A program made the translations under genes and the position numbers. The notes under the pieces were generated by a model. It was not told where the DNA came from. It saw only the letters and a program-made list of their open reading frames with translations, and searched no databases. This document shows, piece after piece, positions 36,703 to 48,643 of a DNA stretch of 64,000 bases. Origin of the DNA: Rhizomys pruinosus (lineage: Eukaryota > Chordata > Mammalia > Rodentia > Spalacidae); contig VZQC01001600.1 in NCBI GenBank assembly GCA_009823505.1, positions 662,845 through 726,844 on the forward strand, read 5' to 3'. How positions within the stretch are numbered: position 1 is the first letter of the stretch; each line of letters opens with the position of its first letter.

Positions 36703-37935
36703 GATGTTGCTTTCTTTTTATTCCTTTTTCAATTTTTTATTGTTATTAAACATTTTCCATACGTCATTTCTCAATCGAATCTAGTCACTTTCCTTTCCAT
36801 GACCCCCACCCCACCTGAGTTCCTGCACTCTGCCGTACATGTCCTGCATCTTTTTCTTAGTCTTTCCAGAGTTTTTTTCAGTTATTTTTTTGTTGTTCTC
36901 TCCAACTTGTATTGCCACAGTGTATATACATATATACATATATATTTACATAAATACATACATACACATACCACTTGAAGTGGAGGACTTTTTTTCTCTA
37001 AAAGATGTCATGTTTTCCTTGAGGAAGTGCTCGAAGCTTCCTCCTTGCCAATCCCAAACAACCATCAATCCTGCACTTATGCTCCACATTGGGGTCTTTC
37101 CCTCCCATGGTCCCCCAAATGAAGTCCAGTATGCACATGTCCTGTCTTGATACCCCTGTACTGGCCTCTATGATACAGCCTGGGTAGGTCCAACAATGAC
37201 AGTATATATTCTGATGAGGCTGAAATCTCCTTAGCTGTTTAGTCCACAAACTGGGTATCTCAGTAGTCCCCATCTGGCGTTGAAGGTTTGGAGGATTCTT
37301 GGAGAGACGTAAATCTTCAGTCCATATTGGAAGGTTAAAAAGCTATGTCTTATGTCTTTGAGGAGTGCCAAAAGCGGTGGCAGCCATAGAGTAGATGCAC
37401 TTGCCAGTAAGAAATGAAGATAGGCTGGGCTGGAGAGATGGCCTAGCAGTTAAGAGTGCCGACCGCTCTTACCGAGGACCTGGGTTCGATCCCCAGCACC
37501 CACATGGTGGCCGAGAACCGTATGAAACTCCAATTCCAGGAGAACTCCAGTTCCAGGGGAATCCAACACCCTCTTCTGACCTCCGCGGCATTGCACGACA
37601 TGGGTGCACACACTTGCATGTAGACAGTACATTTATACACATACAGAAATAAATAAAAAATTAAAAAAAAAGAATTGAAGATAGGCCAAACAACAGTACT
37701 TTCTCTTTTTTCTTTTTGTCTTTTTACTAAGATCTCAAGTTTTATGTCTGGAGCATAGTTTCTCTGGTCTTACTGATTACTTATTTCTGGTTGTACTTTC
37801 CTTTAGGATGCTTAAGGCCACACAGCCCAGATTAACCAAGGTTTTTTTTTTTTTTTTCTCAAGGTCAGTTGAGGATCTGGTCCTCAGGGGCGTCTCTCGG
37901 GGTTTTTATTGGGGGGGGGGATGATGTTGCTTTCT
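36703..37935 (-). mobile_element. TSD-bounded retroinsertion with L1 3' end
   Basis: 'gatgttgctttct' occurs at 36703-36715 and 37923-37935. The left end (36716-36910) is minus-strand L1 3' UTR ('tgtcctgcatctttttctta'). The rest (36990-37410, 37685-37920) is not recognised as L1, includes an inner T run at 37843-37857, and ends in a run of ten G's. A B3 SINE at 37427-37668 inserted later. It may be an L1 subfamily with a long 3' region, or a chimeric insertion. Confidence 0.6.
37427..37668 (+). mobile_element. B3-family SINE, young subtype with 17-nt duplication
   Basis: Complete forward copy with 'aactccaattccaggag' / 'aactccagttccagggg'. It is flanked by near-identical 'gaa(a/t)tgaagatagg' on each side. 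CpGs are well kept. Confidence 0.95.
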
Positions 37936-38051
37936 ATTTTCTGCATTGGTACATCTTTGGATTCCTTGCTGCTGTTGTCATAAATAATATCCTATTAGCA
38001 TTCTAACCTTGTACAGTGTATGCAGACTAGTTGGCTTGGAAATCAAAGGCA
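37936..38051. other. Unique DNA
   Basis: Short unassigned gap between two TSD-bounded insertions. Confidence 0.5.
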
Positions 38052-38409
38052 GAGTGCTGTCTTTTTTTAAAATTTATTTATTTTTATATATTTTTCTTAT
38101 CAATCTAGACCCATGTTCCCCCATCCCCCACCCAACCAGAAGCGTCATGCATTCTGCCAAACATCTTTCACCTCTTTTTCTCAGTCTTTCTCAATATTCT
38201 TACATGATGGAAGTTGACTGTTTGGAGACAGATTCATCTGTTTCAAGTCAGAATCTCTGATGCCAGTCACTTTTGTTGTTGCTGTTTGTTGTTGTTTCCA
38301 ATATGCATCACTACCAAACTGCTTTCGACAAAAGCTCAAGGGGCCGTGCACGCAAATACAACTAGGTTATTGTGCACTATGCATCCACAGATGAGGGATA
38401 CTATTCTTC

Positions 38410-41400
38410 ATTTTTTTTCTGGGTCTGTGTTACTTCACTCAGCAGATGTCTCTTAGGCTCCCCAATTTTCCTGCAAAGCTTCATGATGTCATCTTTTTTA
38501 CTGCTGGCATATAGAACTCCCATTGGTTAGATGTACCACATTTTCTCTATCCTCTTCATCAGTTGACGGGGCATTTGGTTGGTTCGCAGCTCCTTGCTAT
38601 TGTAAGAGAGCTGAAATAAACATGGCCGGCATGTATCTCTGCGGTGGGTGAGTCTTGAGAAGAATACATGCCTAGGAGTGGTATGGCTGGGTCAGGTGGC
38701 AAGATACATTCCAAGTCTTCCAAGGGTTCTCCACACTGCTTTCCATAGTGGCTGTACGAATTTACATCCACCAGCAGAGTGGATGAGTGTTCCCCATTCC
38801 CACAACCTCTCCAGCACTAGGTATCATTTGTTTGTGATCCTAGCCAGTCTTAATTGGAGTAGGATGATATCTTTAAAGTGGTTTTGATTGCATTTTCTTA
38901 ATGATTAGGAGTTTGAACACTTCTTAAGGTGTTTCCTCAACATCTCTAATTCCTCACTTTGTGAAAGTCTCTGTTCAACTCTTTGCTCCATCCTATTGAG
39001 TGGGTCATTTGTTTTCTTTCTTGTTTGTTTTTGAGTAGTTAATATTATTTCTGGAAATCAAGCCTTGTCAGATGTTTCTTTGGTGAAGGTTCTCCCACTC
39101 TGTGGATTTCTCTTTTTCACTTCCTTGAATTGTTTTTTTGATGTACAGAAGCGTTTGAGTTTATGAGTGTCCCACTTTTGTCAAATTGTCGACCTTAATT
39201 TTGCGCAGCTGCTGTCTGATTTAAGAAGTCTTTTTCCTACGCTTTATGTCTTTGTAGTCTGCTGGCCAACTTTTTCTTCTATCGCTTCAGAATTTTGAGG
39301 GTTTCGTGTTGAGGTCTATTTGATCCATCTGGAGTTGACTTTTGTACAGGGTTGAGAGGTAGGAGTTTACTTTCATTCTCTACAAGTGGTGATCCCAGTT
39401 TTGCCAACACCACTTGCTGAAGATGCGGTCTTTCTCCATTGTGTCTTCTTGGCCCCTTTGTCAAAATATGAGATGGCTGAAATTTGATGTGCTCAGGTTT
39501 GGATCTTAGGGTCTTGTTCCATTTGTCAAACGGGTCCTGTTTTTTGCTAGTACCAGGCTGTTTTTATGACTTATGCCCTGTAGGATAGTTTGAATTCTGG
39601 TATAAGAGATCCCCCCTGTGCAGCTCTTTTCTCGCTCAGCTTGTTGTTGGCTATTCGGGGGTCTTTTGTTTTTTCCAAGAATTTAAGAACTTTTTTATTT
39701 TCCAAGCCTGTGAAGAAACTCTTGGGGATTTTGATTGGAATTGTGTTTAAATCTATACAAACAGAGTTGGTAGAATGGACATTTTTACAATGTTATTTTC
39801 CAATCCAATGAGCATGGGAGGTTTTTCCATACGTTCTGATGTCCTTCTTCATTTCTTTCTTTTAAATGTTTTAAAATATTTTTGTTGTAGAGATCTTTGG
39901 TGTTTTTGGTTTGGTTGGTTCCTAGGTATTTTATTGTTTTTGAGGCTATTGTGAGTGGGAAGTTCTCTTTTGAATTCTTTCTCCAGTTTGCTTGTTCTGG
40001 TGTAAAGAAAGGACATTAATTTTTTTAGCGTTAAATTTTTGTATCCTGCCACTTTGCTGAAGCTGTAATCTTTCTGGAGTTTTCTGGTGGAATTTTTAGA
40101 ATCCTTAAGTAAACAATCATATCATCAGCAAATGGGATAGCTTGACTTCCTCTTTTTCAATTTAGAAACTCATTTAATTTCCTTTTCTTGCCTTATTTGC
40201 TCTTGGTAAGTGTTTCAAAGCACTATATTGAAGAGGAGTGGTGACAGGGGGCAGCGTTGCCAAGTTCCTACCTTTAAAGGGAATGTTTCTGTCATTTCCC
40301 CATTTAAGGATGATATTTGGCTGTGGGTTTCCTTAATTGTGGCTTTTGATTCATTAGGAATGATCCTCCAGACCAAATTTCCCTCCAGGACTTGTAACAG
40401 AAAGGATGTGGATTTCGTCAAGGCCTTTCTCCGCATCAATTGAGATGATGGCTGTGTTTTTGTCCTTCAGTCATGATATGCCATGTTTGATGATGTTTAT
40501 TGATTTCGTATGTTGAACCATTCCCTGCATCTCTGGTTATGAATCCAACTTGGTCATGGTGGATAATCGTTCTTGATGTGGGTCTGATGCGATTTGCCAG
40601 TATCCTCGTTTTATGAATTTTGGCATCTGTGTTCATTTAGGGAGATGGATCTATAACTTCTCCTTTTTAGTTGTAGTCTTGCATGGTTTTGGTAATAGAG
40701 TGACGCTGGATTCATAGAAGGAATTTGGGAGGAAATTCCCTCTGTTTGTATTCCTTCCTAAACAGTTTAAGTAATAATGGTTGTAGGTCCTTTTTGAAAA
40801 TGTTTTATAGAATTCTGCTGTGAAACCATCTGGCGCTGGCTTTTTTTAGTTGGGAGGTTTCTTATACATCTGCAATTCTTTATGTATTATGGGTCCTATT
40901 TATGCTGTCGATCTCTTCCTTGGTTGAGCTTTGGTGATTCCCAGGATTTCATGTATTCATCCATTTCTTCCTAGGTTTTTCAAACTTGGAAGTATAGGTT
41001 TTTGAAGTTATTCCTGTTATGATTTTCTGGCTCTCTGTCTGTTGTGATATTTTCCTTTTCATACGCAGATTGTTTGCTTTGGGTTGTTTCTTCTTCATTT
41101 GGTTAACTGGTGCTAGAGGCCTGTCTATCTTGTTTATTCTTCAAAGAACAACTTTTGGATTCATTGATTTTTTTGTATTGTTTTCTTTGTTTTTTTCATT
41201 GATTTCTGCTCTGATTTTTTGTTATTTCTTCCTGTCTGTTGCATTTAGGGTTTCATCTGTTGTGCCTCTCAAGTGCTTTTAGCTGTATGTTAGATCATTC
41301 ACTTGTGCTCCTTTCTTTTTTCTAAATGTAGGCACCCGGGCTTAAACTCCCCCTCTTAGACTGCTTTTAAGGTATCCAAGGTTTTGTTGTGTTGTATTGT

Positions 41401-42230
41401 CATTGTCATTCAGTTCCAGGAATTGCTTTTATTTCTTTCTTTGTCTCTTCCTTGACCCATTCATTATTCAAGAGTGTTATGTTTAGTTCCATTGGTATTT
41501 CTTGTAAGGCAGTAGGGCTTATCCTTGTATTATGTAGTTTTATTGCACTGTTGGTTGATAGAATGCATGAAATTTATTTCAATCTTTTGTATTGTGTGGA
41601 GGTTTCTTCTGTGTCCACGTACTTGGTCGATTTTGGAGAATGTTCAAATGGGGTGCTGAAAGAGAAGTGTATTCTCTGGTATTAGGGCTGGGAATATTAG
41701 GTAGATGTCTGTGAGGTCCATTGGTGTATCATATCGTTCAGTTCAGAGGTCTCTCTGTTTTATTCTTTGTCTTTGACCTATCCAAAGGACTCAGTGGAGT
41801 TTAAAGTCCCTACTATGGAGTGTACTGGGTTAGTGTGTGACTTGTGGTCCTGGAGAATTGTCTTTTATAATGTTTCGGTGCACCAGAGTTTGGGGCATAT
41901 ATATCATAATTGTGAAATCTTCTTGGTGATGATTTCTTTGATAAAGACGTAATGGCCTTCTTGTTTCTTCCTATTTCTTTTACTTTGAAAGTCTATTTTT
42001 TGTTTGACATTTAAAAGTAGCAAACACCTGCTTTCTTTTTCGGGTTACAATTTGCTTGGAATATTTTTTCCAATCCTTTCACTTTAAGGTTTGGTGCCTG
42101 TCCTTGAGGTAAGATGTGTTTCTTGTAGACAGCATATGGATGGATTCTGTTTCCTAATCCAATCTTCCAGTCTATGTCTTTTGATTGGGGAATTTAGTCC
42201 ATTAATATTTAAGGTTATGACTGATAGGTT
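38410..42230 (-). pseudogene. L1 ORF2 (endonuclease/reverse transcriptase), heavily frameshifted
   Basis: The expected ORF2 order is readable at nucleotide level along the whole segment, including the FADD catalytic box near 40118-40135, but no open stretch exceeds roughly 100 codons. Compared with the L1 at 22450-24516, single-base insertions and deletions are frequent (for example 'ctgctggcatatagaactcc' at 38502 where the other copy has the shorter 'ctgcatggagctcc' form). Confidence 0.85.
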
Positions 42231-42289
42231 TGTGTTGCTTCCTTTTGCCTTATTATCCATTTGCCATTTGGGTTTAGGTTTCTACTTCT

Positions 42290-43480
42290 GCAGTTATGGA
42301 TTTCTCTTTCTAGGTGCCTGGGGATGGTTGCTCCTTTCTTCTGTCCTTTGAATTGCTTCAAGTATTCTCTGAAGGGTTGGTTTTCCGGACACGTATTCTT
42401 TCAACTTGTTTATGTCATGGAAGGCTTTTCTCTCTCCAGTTATAATCGACATTTTTGCTGGGTATAGTAACCTGGGTTGGCATCTATTGCCCTTTAGCAC
42501 TGGGAATGCTTTGCTCCAGGTTCTTCTTGCTTTCATAATTTGCATTGAGTAGTCAGTTGTAATTCTGATAGGTTTCCCCTTATTATAATAAGGTCACTTG
42601 TTTTTCTCTTGTGGCTTTAAGGATTTTGTCTTTGTTTTGGGTGTCTAGCATTTTAACTATGATGTGGCATGGAGAGTTTCTTTTCTGATCTTGTCTGTTT
42701 GGAGTTCTATGTGCTTCTTGTATTTGTATTGGTTTGTCTTTTTTAAATTTGGGGAAGTTTTCATCTATTATTCTGTTGAAGATCTGATCAATACCATTCT
42801 CTTGGGATTCTTCTCCTTCCTCTATTCCTATGATGTGGAGGTTTGGTCTTTTCATAGTGTCCCACAGTTCCTGGTTGTTCCATTTTTTTTTAATTTTTCA
42901 TAATCTTTACTTGAGGTTTTTAGTTGTTCTGTGTTATCTTCTAGGTCTGATATTCTTTGTTCTGCTTCCTCCATTCTGCTTCTGAGGGTTTTTCCATTCC
43001 TTTCTTCTTGATTGGATAAGTGTTTGATTTCCTTTTTCATTTCCTCTTCTGATTTCTTTAGTATTTCTACTTCATTTTGGAGCTTTTCAATCTCTTCCTG
43101 TAGCTCTTTGTTTTGTTGGTTGGTTTCCTTATCTTTTTCAGCATGGGATCTTGTCAGTCTTTCTACTTCCTTCCAGAGTTTGTCATTCTCCCTCTCTAGG
43201 TCCTTCTTGAGTTCTTAATTCTCTTTTCTTAGTTCTTTGATTTGCTCTTTATAATCTTGTAGTTCTTTAAGTATGTTCACAATTGTGTTTCTAATATCTG
43301 TGTCCTGGGCCATGCCCCAGGGGATCCCACTGTAGGAATCTTCCATAGGGTTGGTAGAGCTTGGTGCAGGATTATCCTGCCCCTTTCCCATGTTGTCTCT
43401 TCTTTGTGTTCCTGGCATATGGGCTTCTCCTCGCCTGTATTCCAATGTGAGTCCCAAATGCCTCTTCACTGTGTTGAAGG
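42290..43480 (-). pseudogene. L1 ORF1 (RNA-binding protein), broken
   Basis: ORF1p is the trimeric nucleic-acid chaperone of the L1 RNP. Segments in order: N-terminal part (43469-43218), coiled coil ('RMEEAEQRISDLEDN', 43040-42852), RRM-like part ('KRPNLHIIGIEEGEE', 42855-42583), and C-terminal domain ('PRLLYPAKMSI', 42545-42294). A TAA nonsense codon is at 43215-43217. One extra A in the A-run near 42888-42896 shifts the frame, and another shift lies near 42585. Apart from these it is well preserved, implying a young element. Confidence 0.88.
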
Positions 43481-43774
43481 CTTGCTTTGCTTGCCTGCTT
43501 CAGATGCCTTCGTAATCCCAGTTGGGGAGGGGGTGCTCTTTAGCCCATGTCCAGGTACCTGCACTTCAGCTGGTCTAGGGAGATCTCAGATCTCATGACT
43601 CACACAACCCTACCTTTTATACCAGCTGGGAGGATAACTCTGCCCCCACAGCCACAAAAGCCAATTAAGCCAAAAACAACCAGATTAATGAATTAACTAG
43701 ATCAGCCTTGCTGAATCACCCAGCTCCTACCTACCTACCTCTGCTTGCTTCAGCTGGTATAGGGAGATCTCGGT
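43480..43774 (-). promoter_or_regulatory. L1 5' UTR with repeated monomer-like block
   Basis: 'cttcagctggtctagggaga' (43564) recurs as 'cttcagctggtatagggaga' (43748) about 185 bases away. This suggests one full and one partial 5' UTR monomer, the internal promoter design of rodent L1s. The 5' end abuts the target-site duplication. Confidence 0.65.
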
Positions 43775-43786
43775 GAGTGCTGTCTT

Positions 43787-45420
43787 GGGAAGCTGATGAT
43801 CTAATGGAGACAGGACAGGAAGCATGTAGAACCACAAAAACAAATGTAAACCACCTATAACCAAATACCAGAGTATACGGTACATACTTGCAACATAAAT
43901 AGGGCAAAACACTGGAGACCACATTTAGTGGAGCACATTTGAAGGATCATAGGGATAGGGGGTGAAGAATCCAGTCAGTTGTGGTGGGGTGAGAATGTGC
44001 TGGGAAGTATGTACAGGGCTGGGGTCAAAAAGTTTGATTTTGATTAAATATGTAGTAGAAATAGCTATAGTTTTCTGAACTATGGAGATGACATGATGGC
44101 TTTAGAAAGATTTCTATAATAGTGGCATGTAGACTTAAATTATAGAGGGAGACTGCATGGTGGTTCAGCGAAAGGAACAAATATTTTGAAAATCTATTTG
44201 ATGGGGTTTCTAGGGTACTCTACTGTGCCAATAGGTGTATTGTATGTTCAAGTTTATTTAGGGAACATATGTTAATCAGACTTGGATATTTCTGAGTGTG
44301 ATGATCAAGACTAATTGAACTATCCTTTGAGACTACTTGTAATAACTGTTAATGTCAATCTACGAGATTCTGCACTTACCAGATTTTTAATATAATATTT
44401 GTAATTTTGCTATTATTATTATTATTATAAAATATATTGAATAGATACATTATACTTGCTTTGTGAATGGACTTCTAGAAATTTCTGGGAATATTAAATC
44501 AGAATAAGCTAAATTTGTTGAAGTAACAAGCAACTGGTAACTCTCAATACTTTCCCACCATAAGAGTTTATTTCTGGTAAATATTTATTGATGCTAACTG
44601 CCTTGCTGTGAGTCATTTCAGTGACTTACCACAGTCTCTTGGAGCCCTTACCTTACTGCGTGCTTCCATACTTAATAAGGCGGGAGAAAAGAGCTTCCTG
44701 CATTGCTTGTTATCTCCTACAGATTTTAGTAGGGTGAACATGTAACTTTTACCACAAAACTTTTCACATTTTTTGGCCAAAAGACATCAGCATGGCTATG
44801 CACCACGCAAAGTAGCAGGAACAAGCTGTGCCATGTATGCCCCAGATAATGAAGGCAGGTAGTGTGGACAGTTCTAATGATCACCACAGGGACACAGCTC
44901 CCTTTCGAAGTCCTCACGAACATAGGGCTAGAAAGAATAATGTCTTTTAAATGAAATTATTTTGCTGCACTAAGAATTATTTCATCTACTGCTTAGGTCT
45001 ACAGGCTCTTAGGCCCAGAGAAAATTAGAATTTTAATATAAATGGACAAGGTGACCCCTAACATGTCTGGAATATGGTTCTCCATTATAAATTGGTAAAA
45101 GAGAGGAGAGTTTATAAAACCTTCTGTCATAGAACTTAGCATTTGATTCTTACTTGTGCTCTGCACATGTGAGTATAGAGAGATTAGAATTTTTTGTGTG
45201 AACTTGGGATGTGAGATAATTTGCTACAAAGTATAAATAATCATGGGTGGATTGCATTAATTATGTTGCTTATGCCTATACATATTGCATATGTATATGT
45301 TTATTTATTGTTAGTCAACTAACACTGAGGGATGAATTACAAACAGTGGGGACCTTGGTGACTGAAGATCTGTGTGTATTTAGCATATTAAGGACACAGT
45401 ATGTGGATATTTACATCCAG
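43787..45420. other. Unique AT-rich DNA, no gene seen
   Basis: About 1.6 kb without recognised repeat or exon, apart from a short (ATT)n near 44411-44429. Confidence 0.5.
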
Positions 45421-45580
45421 TTTTTTTTTTTTTTGTGATCTTTTTGAGACAGGGTCTCCCTGCAGCCCCAGCTCTCCTGGAATTCTCTATGTAAACCAGG
45501 CTGGCCTTGAACACACAGAGATCCACCTGCCTCTGCCTCCCAAGTGCTGGAATTAAAGGTGTGCACCACCATGCCCTGCT
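45421..45580 (-). mobile_element. B1 SINE
   Basis: A T tract then complete reverse-complement B1 ending 'gcaccaccatgccctgct'. Confidence 0.94.
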
Positions 45581-45710
45581 ACTTACAGTTTTAAGTCAAA
45601 ATATTTGAATATTAGAATAAGAGCCATATTTAAATTTATTCTATAATTTTTTAAATCAGAAGAGATAGAAGATCTATAATTCCTGTATAAAGGTTGGATT
45701 TTACCTACTG

Positions 45711-46072
45711 TGGTGGTTTGAATGAGTGTCCCCCATAGGCTTTAAGTATTCAGGCATTTTTGTCTCCAGTTGGTGGAACTGTTCTTGGAGGTCTTAGAAG
45801 GTGTGGCCGTGCTGGAAGAAGTATGTCACTGGGGCAGGCTTAGTGAGTTTAACAAGCCTTGTGGTCTCCAGTCGCTCTCTCTGCTTCCTGTGCTCATTGC
45901 GAGATGTGACCCTCGACTTGCTGCTCCAGCCCCAGCCACCATGCTTCCCACCACAATGGACTCTGATTCCCTGGAACTGTCAATCATAAGCTCAAATAAA
46001 CTCTTCCTTTTATAAGTTCCCTTGCTCATGGTGGTTTTATCACAGCAACAGAAAAGTGACTAATACACCTAC
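45711..46072 (+). mobile_element. RMER1/URR1-type repeat, complete-looking
   Basis: From 'gtggtttgaatgagtgtccc' to 'acagaaaagtgactaataca'. It is the reverse of the copy at 2847-3228. It contains 'caataaact'-like and 'cataagctcaaataaac' blocks near the 3' end. Confidence 0.75.
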
Positions 46073-46189
46073 TCTATCTTGACATTTTTAAATTCCATGA
46101 CAAATTATTTGCTTAGATGGAATTAACATGTGGTACATAGGGATAGCCTTGAAGGACAATCCAGGTGAAGTCTGAGCCCCATAACTTCA

Positions 46190-46525
46190 TCCATACCCCT
46201 GGATCCCAGAACAGACCAGTGGAAATTGACCCAATCCTAGTTGAAGAATTGTTGGCAGCTGATTATTGCTGGGTGAGAAAGAGCTGATCTTCTTAAGGGG
46301 AGAGTCTCTGGATGGGCTGACTAGACCCCAAATGGATGAACTTGTACTGAGAGACATCTGGTTACACTAGTTTGACACTATGGGCCTTGACACAGATGAC
46401 AGAATGTATGAATTCCATTGGGGGAGGGGCTATGGTTGGGTGCCAGTGGGGGAGGGGATATAGAGATGACTGGGATGTTTGGTGTGAAATACACAAAAAT
46501 TCAAATAAAAATATGAAGGAACAAT
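46190..46525 (+). mobile_element. L1 (Lx-type) 3' UTR end
   Basis: 'ttgttggcagctgattattg', 'gactagaccccaaatggatg', the 'gacacagatgacagaatgta' block and the A-rich end 'gtgaaatacacaaaaattca'. The left limit is uncertain. Confidence 0.82.
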
Positions 46526-46723
46526 GACACTTGCTTGCATTTCAGTTATAACACTGTATCAGTATTAGTGATATAAACTTCAGTACATGAATCATTTGAT
46601 ATTTTTGCTATCAGTTACATTGGCAATGCTTATAATGTTCATGGAATGGATAAATGTATTATTTAATAATAAATGGTAAAAAATTATGTGGTTTTTGAAA
46701 GAAATTAAAATTTAAAATTATCA

Positions 46724-46770
46724 GAGAGACAGAGAGAGATAGAGAGAAAGAAGAGAAAGAGAGAGAACAA
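46724..46770. repeat. (GA)n-rich run
   Basis: Interrupted GAGA/GAAA purine repeat. Confidence 0.9.
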
Positions 46771-47274
46771 ATAATACTTAGGTGCTATGAAAAAACAGAT
46801 GGAAAAGTATTAGTTCAAAAGCCTACTGAAAAATGCATATACAATATCTGTATGTGAGTGCATTTGCATACCCAAAGGCTGTATAACAAGAAACTCAATG
46901 CCAGACAGGAGAAACCTTCCTTTGAGTGGCTGGTCAGAGTAGTCCAAGAGACTCCCAAAATAACACAGATTATTGCCAGAGCCCTTGATTTACTCCCGGA
47001 ACTTGAAGGAAAGACCTTATTGCTGAAGAAAGACATACTTCAGACATAAGAATTGGAGCACTGGAGCTGGAAATGACCCAAAAGTCTTCTCCCTGAAGAC
47101 TAGATCTAACAGTGTCAGAGAATGCTACCAAGCTGCTAAGGGAGAACATCAATCTATGGTCCAACCCAGCTGCAAAGCCCAATAACCACAATAAATACTG
47201 GCATAGCAAATTATCTGTACTGGTGCAGTATGCACTTTTTTTAAAACATTTTTTTAACTTTTATTCTTTCTCTG

Positions 47275-47505
47275 GTCTTCTTTTTTTAATTTTATTTATT
47301 TTTTTATGTGTATGAATATACTGTCTGCATGAAGGTTTGTGCACCTGTGTTGTGCAATGCCATGGACGTCAGAAGAAGGTGTCAGATTCCTCTGGAACTG
47401 GAGTTAAAGACGGTTCTCAGCTGCCATGTGGGTGCTGGGGATTGAACCCGGGTCCTCTGCAAGAGCAGTTGGCGCTCTTAACTGCTAGGCCACCTCTCCA
47501 GCTCC
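47275..47505 (-). mobile_element. B3-family SINE, full length
   Basis: Reverse-complement B3 with AT-rich tail, 'cctctggaactggagttaaa' and terminal 'ccacctctccagctcc'. No 17-nt duplication. Confidence 0.92.
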
Positions 47506-47760
47506 AATAGTGGCACTTTTATCTTGGGGGTAATCAACAGCTATCTAATTGGACTTAAAGTACACTCAAATGGGAGGGAACTCATGTGTGGTACTTTAAA
47601 CATAGTCAAATACACATGGCTGGAAGGATCAGAGATCTTAGAAAAAAAAAGCCTGTTTCTCATTAGACAAGCATAGTTTCTTACTATATGCTAAATATGG
47701 ATCCTTATTTTTCTCAGACAAATATACTAATCATCACTCATCAAAAAAGCTTATTTTGCA

Positions 47761-48147
47761 GGCTGGAGATACGGTTCAGCTATTAAGGGGACTGACAGCT
47801 CTTGCAGAGGACCAGGGTTTGATCCCACACCTATATGGTGGCTAACAACCACCCATAACTCCAGTTCCAGGGAATCCAACACCCTCTTATGACTTCTGCA
47901 GGCATTGCTTGACACAGGTGCACTTACATACATGCAGGTAATACATTTATACATATAAAAATAATAAATAAAGCTGGGCATGGTGTAGCATGCCTTTAAT
48001 CCCAGCACTTGGGAAGCAGAGGCAGGCAGATCTCTGGGAGTTCAAGGCCAGCCTGGTCTATATAGCAAGTTCCAGGCCAGCTGGGGCTACAGGGAGTCCT
48101 TATCTCAAAAAGACCAAAAATAAAAAATAAAAATTATTTTTTAAAAT
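47761..48147 (+). mobile_element. Composite B3+B1 SINE in one duplication pair
   Basis: Forward B3 (47761-47970) with AATAAATAAA-like tail continues straight into forward B1 (47971-48115) and an A-rich tail. 'cttattttgca' occurs at 47750-47760 and 48148-48158, bracketing the pair as one unit. Either a dimeric transcript inserted or a B1 landed in the B3 tail. Confidence 0.88.
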
Positions 48148-48643
48148 CTTATTTTGCAACCGATGTAATATAGAGTTACACTTCTGGTCTGACACAGGGA
48201 ATACCTGTCTGTGAGATGCCCAGCTCTAACTGATACACCTACAACAGATGTATACTGAGGCTCATGAAACTCAGTAGAACAGGGTGTAGAGGGAATGCTA
48301 ATGCATCTCAAAACTCTCATCACTGAAACTTCCTCGTACAATATAAGGGAAGTAATACAGAAAGCCACACTGACCAAAATGCAGAGAATAAGATTGTAGA
48401 GTGCATATCTCTGGATAGGACTCCTATATTAAAACTCTGCCACCCAGGGTTTAGGGATAAGTTTGGAGGAGGTGGCAGCCACAGGCTTCTGGGAACTGGT
48501 TCATATGATTTTTCAGCAATGATGACAGCATGCACAAGACCCATGCACAGTGAAACCAGATAAAGCCCAGCATAGAGCTGGAGAAATGGGCAGGAGGTCC
48601 TACCTTAGCTGAGGAACTATTGGCAGCTGATCACTGCTAGGTA

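Larger units (their letters stand above)
38052..43786 (-). mobile_element. Nearly full-length L1 retrotransposon
   Basis: A 5.71-kb minus-strand element lies between 'gagtgctgtctt' duplications (38052-38063, 43775-43786). In element order it has a 5' UTR (43774 to ~43480), ORF1 (~43480-42290), ORF2 (~42230-38410) and 3' UTR (to 38064). ORF2's reverse transcriptase 'PFADDM' catalytic box is encoded near 40118-40135, correctly placed for a ~3.8-kb ORF2. L1s move by nicking target DNA and reverse transcribing their own RNA in place. This copy is not intact: ORF1 has a nonsense codon and frameshifts, and ORF2 is broken by many small indels. Confidence 0.95.

Noticed and set aside
42294..43469. 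Functional L1 ORF1
   Set aside because: An in-frame TAA at 43215-43217 and at least two frameshifts break it, so the element is not autonomous as sequenced.
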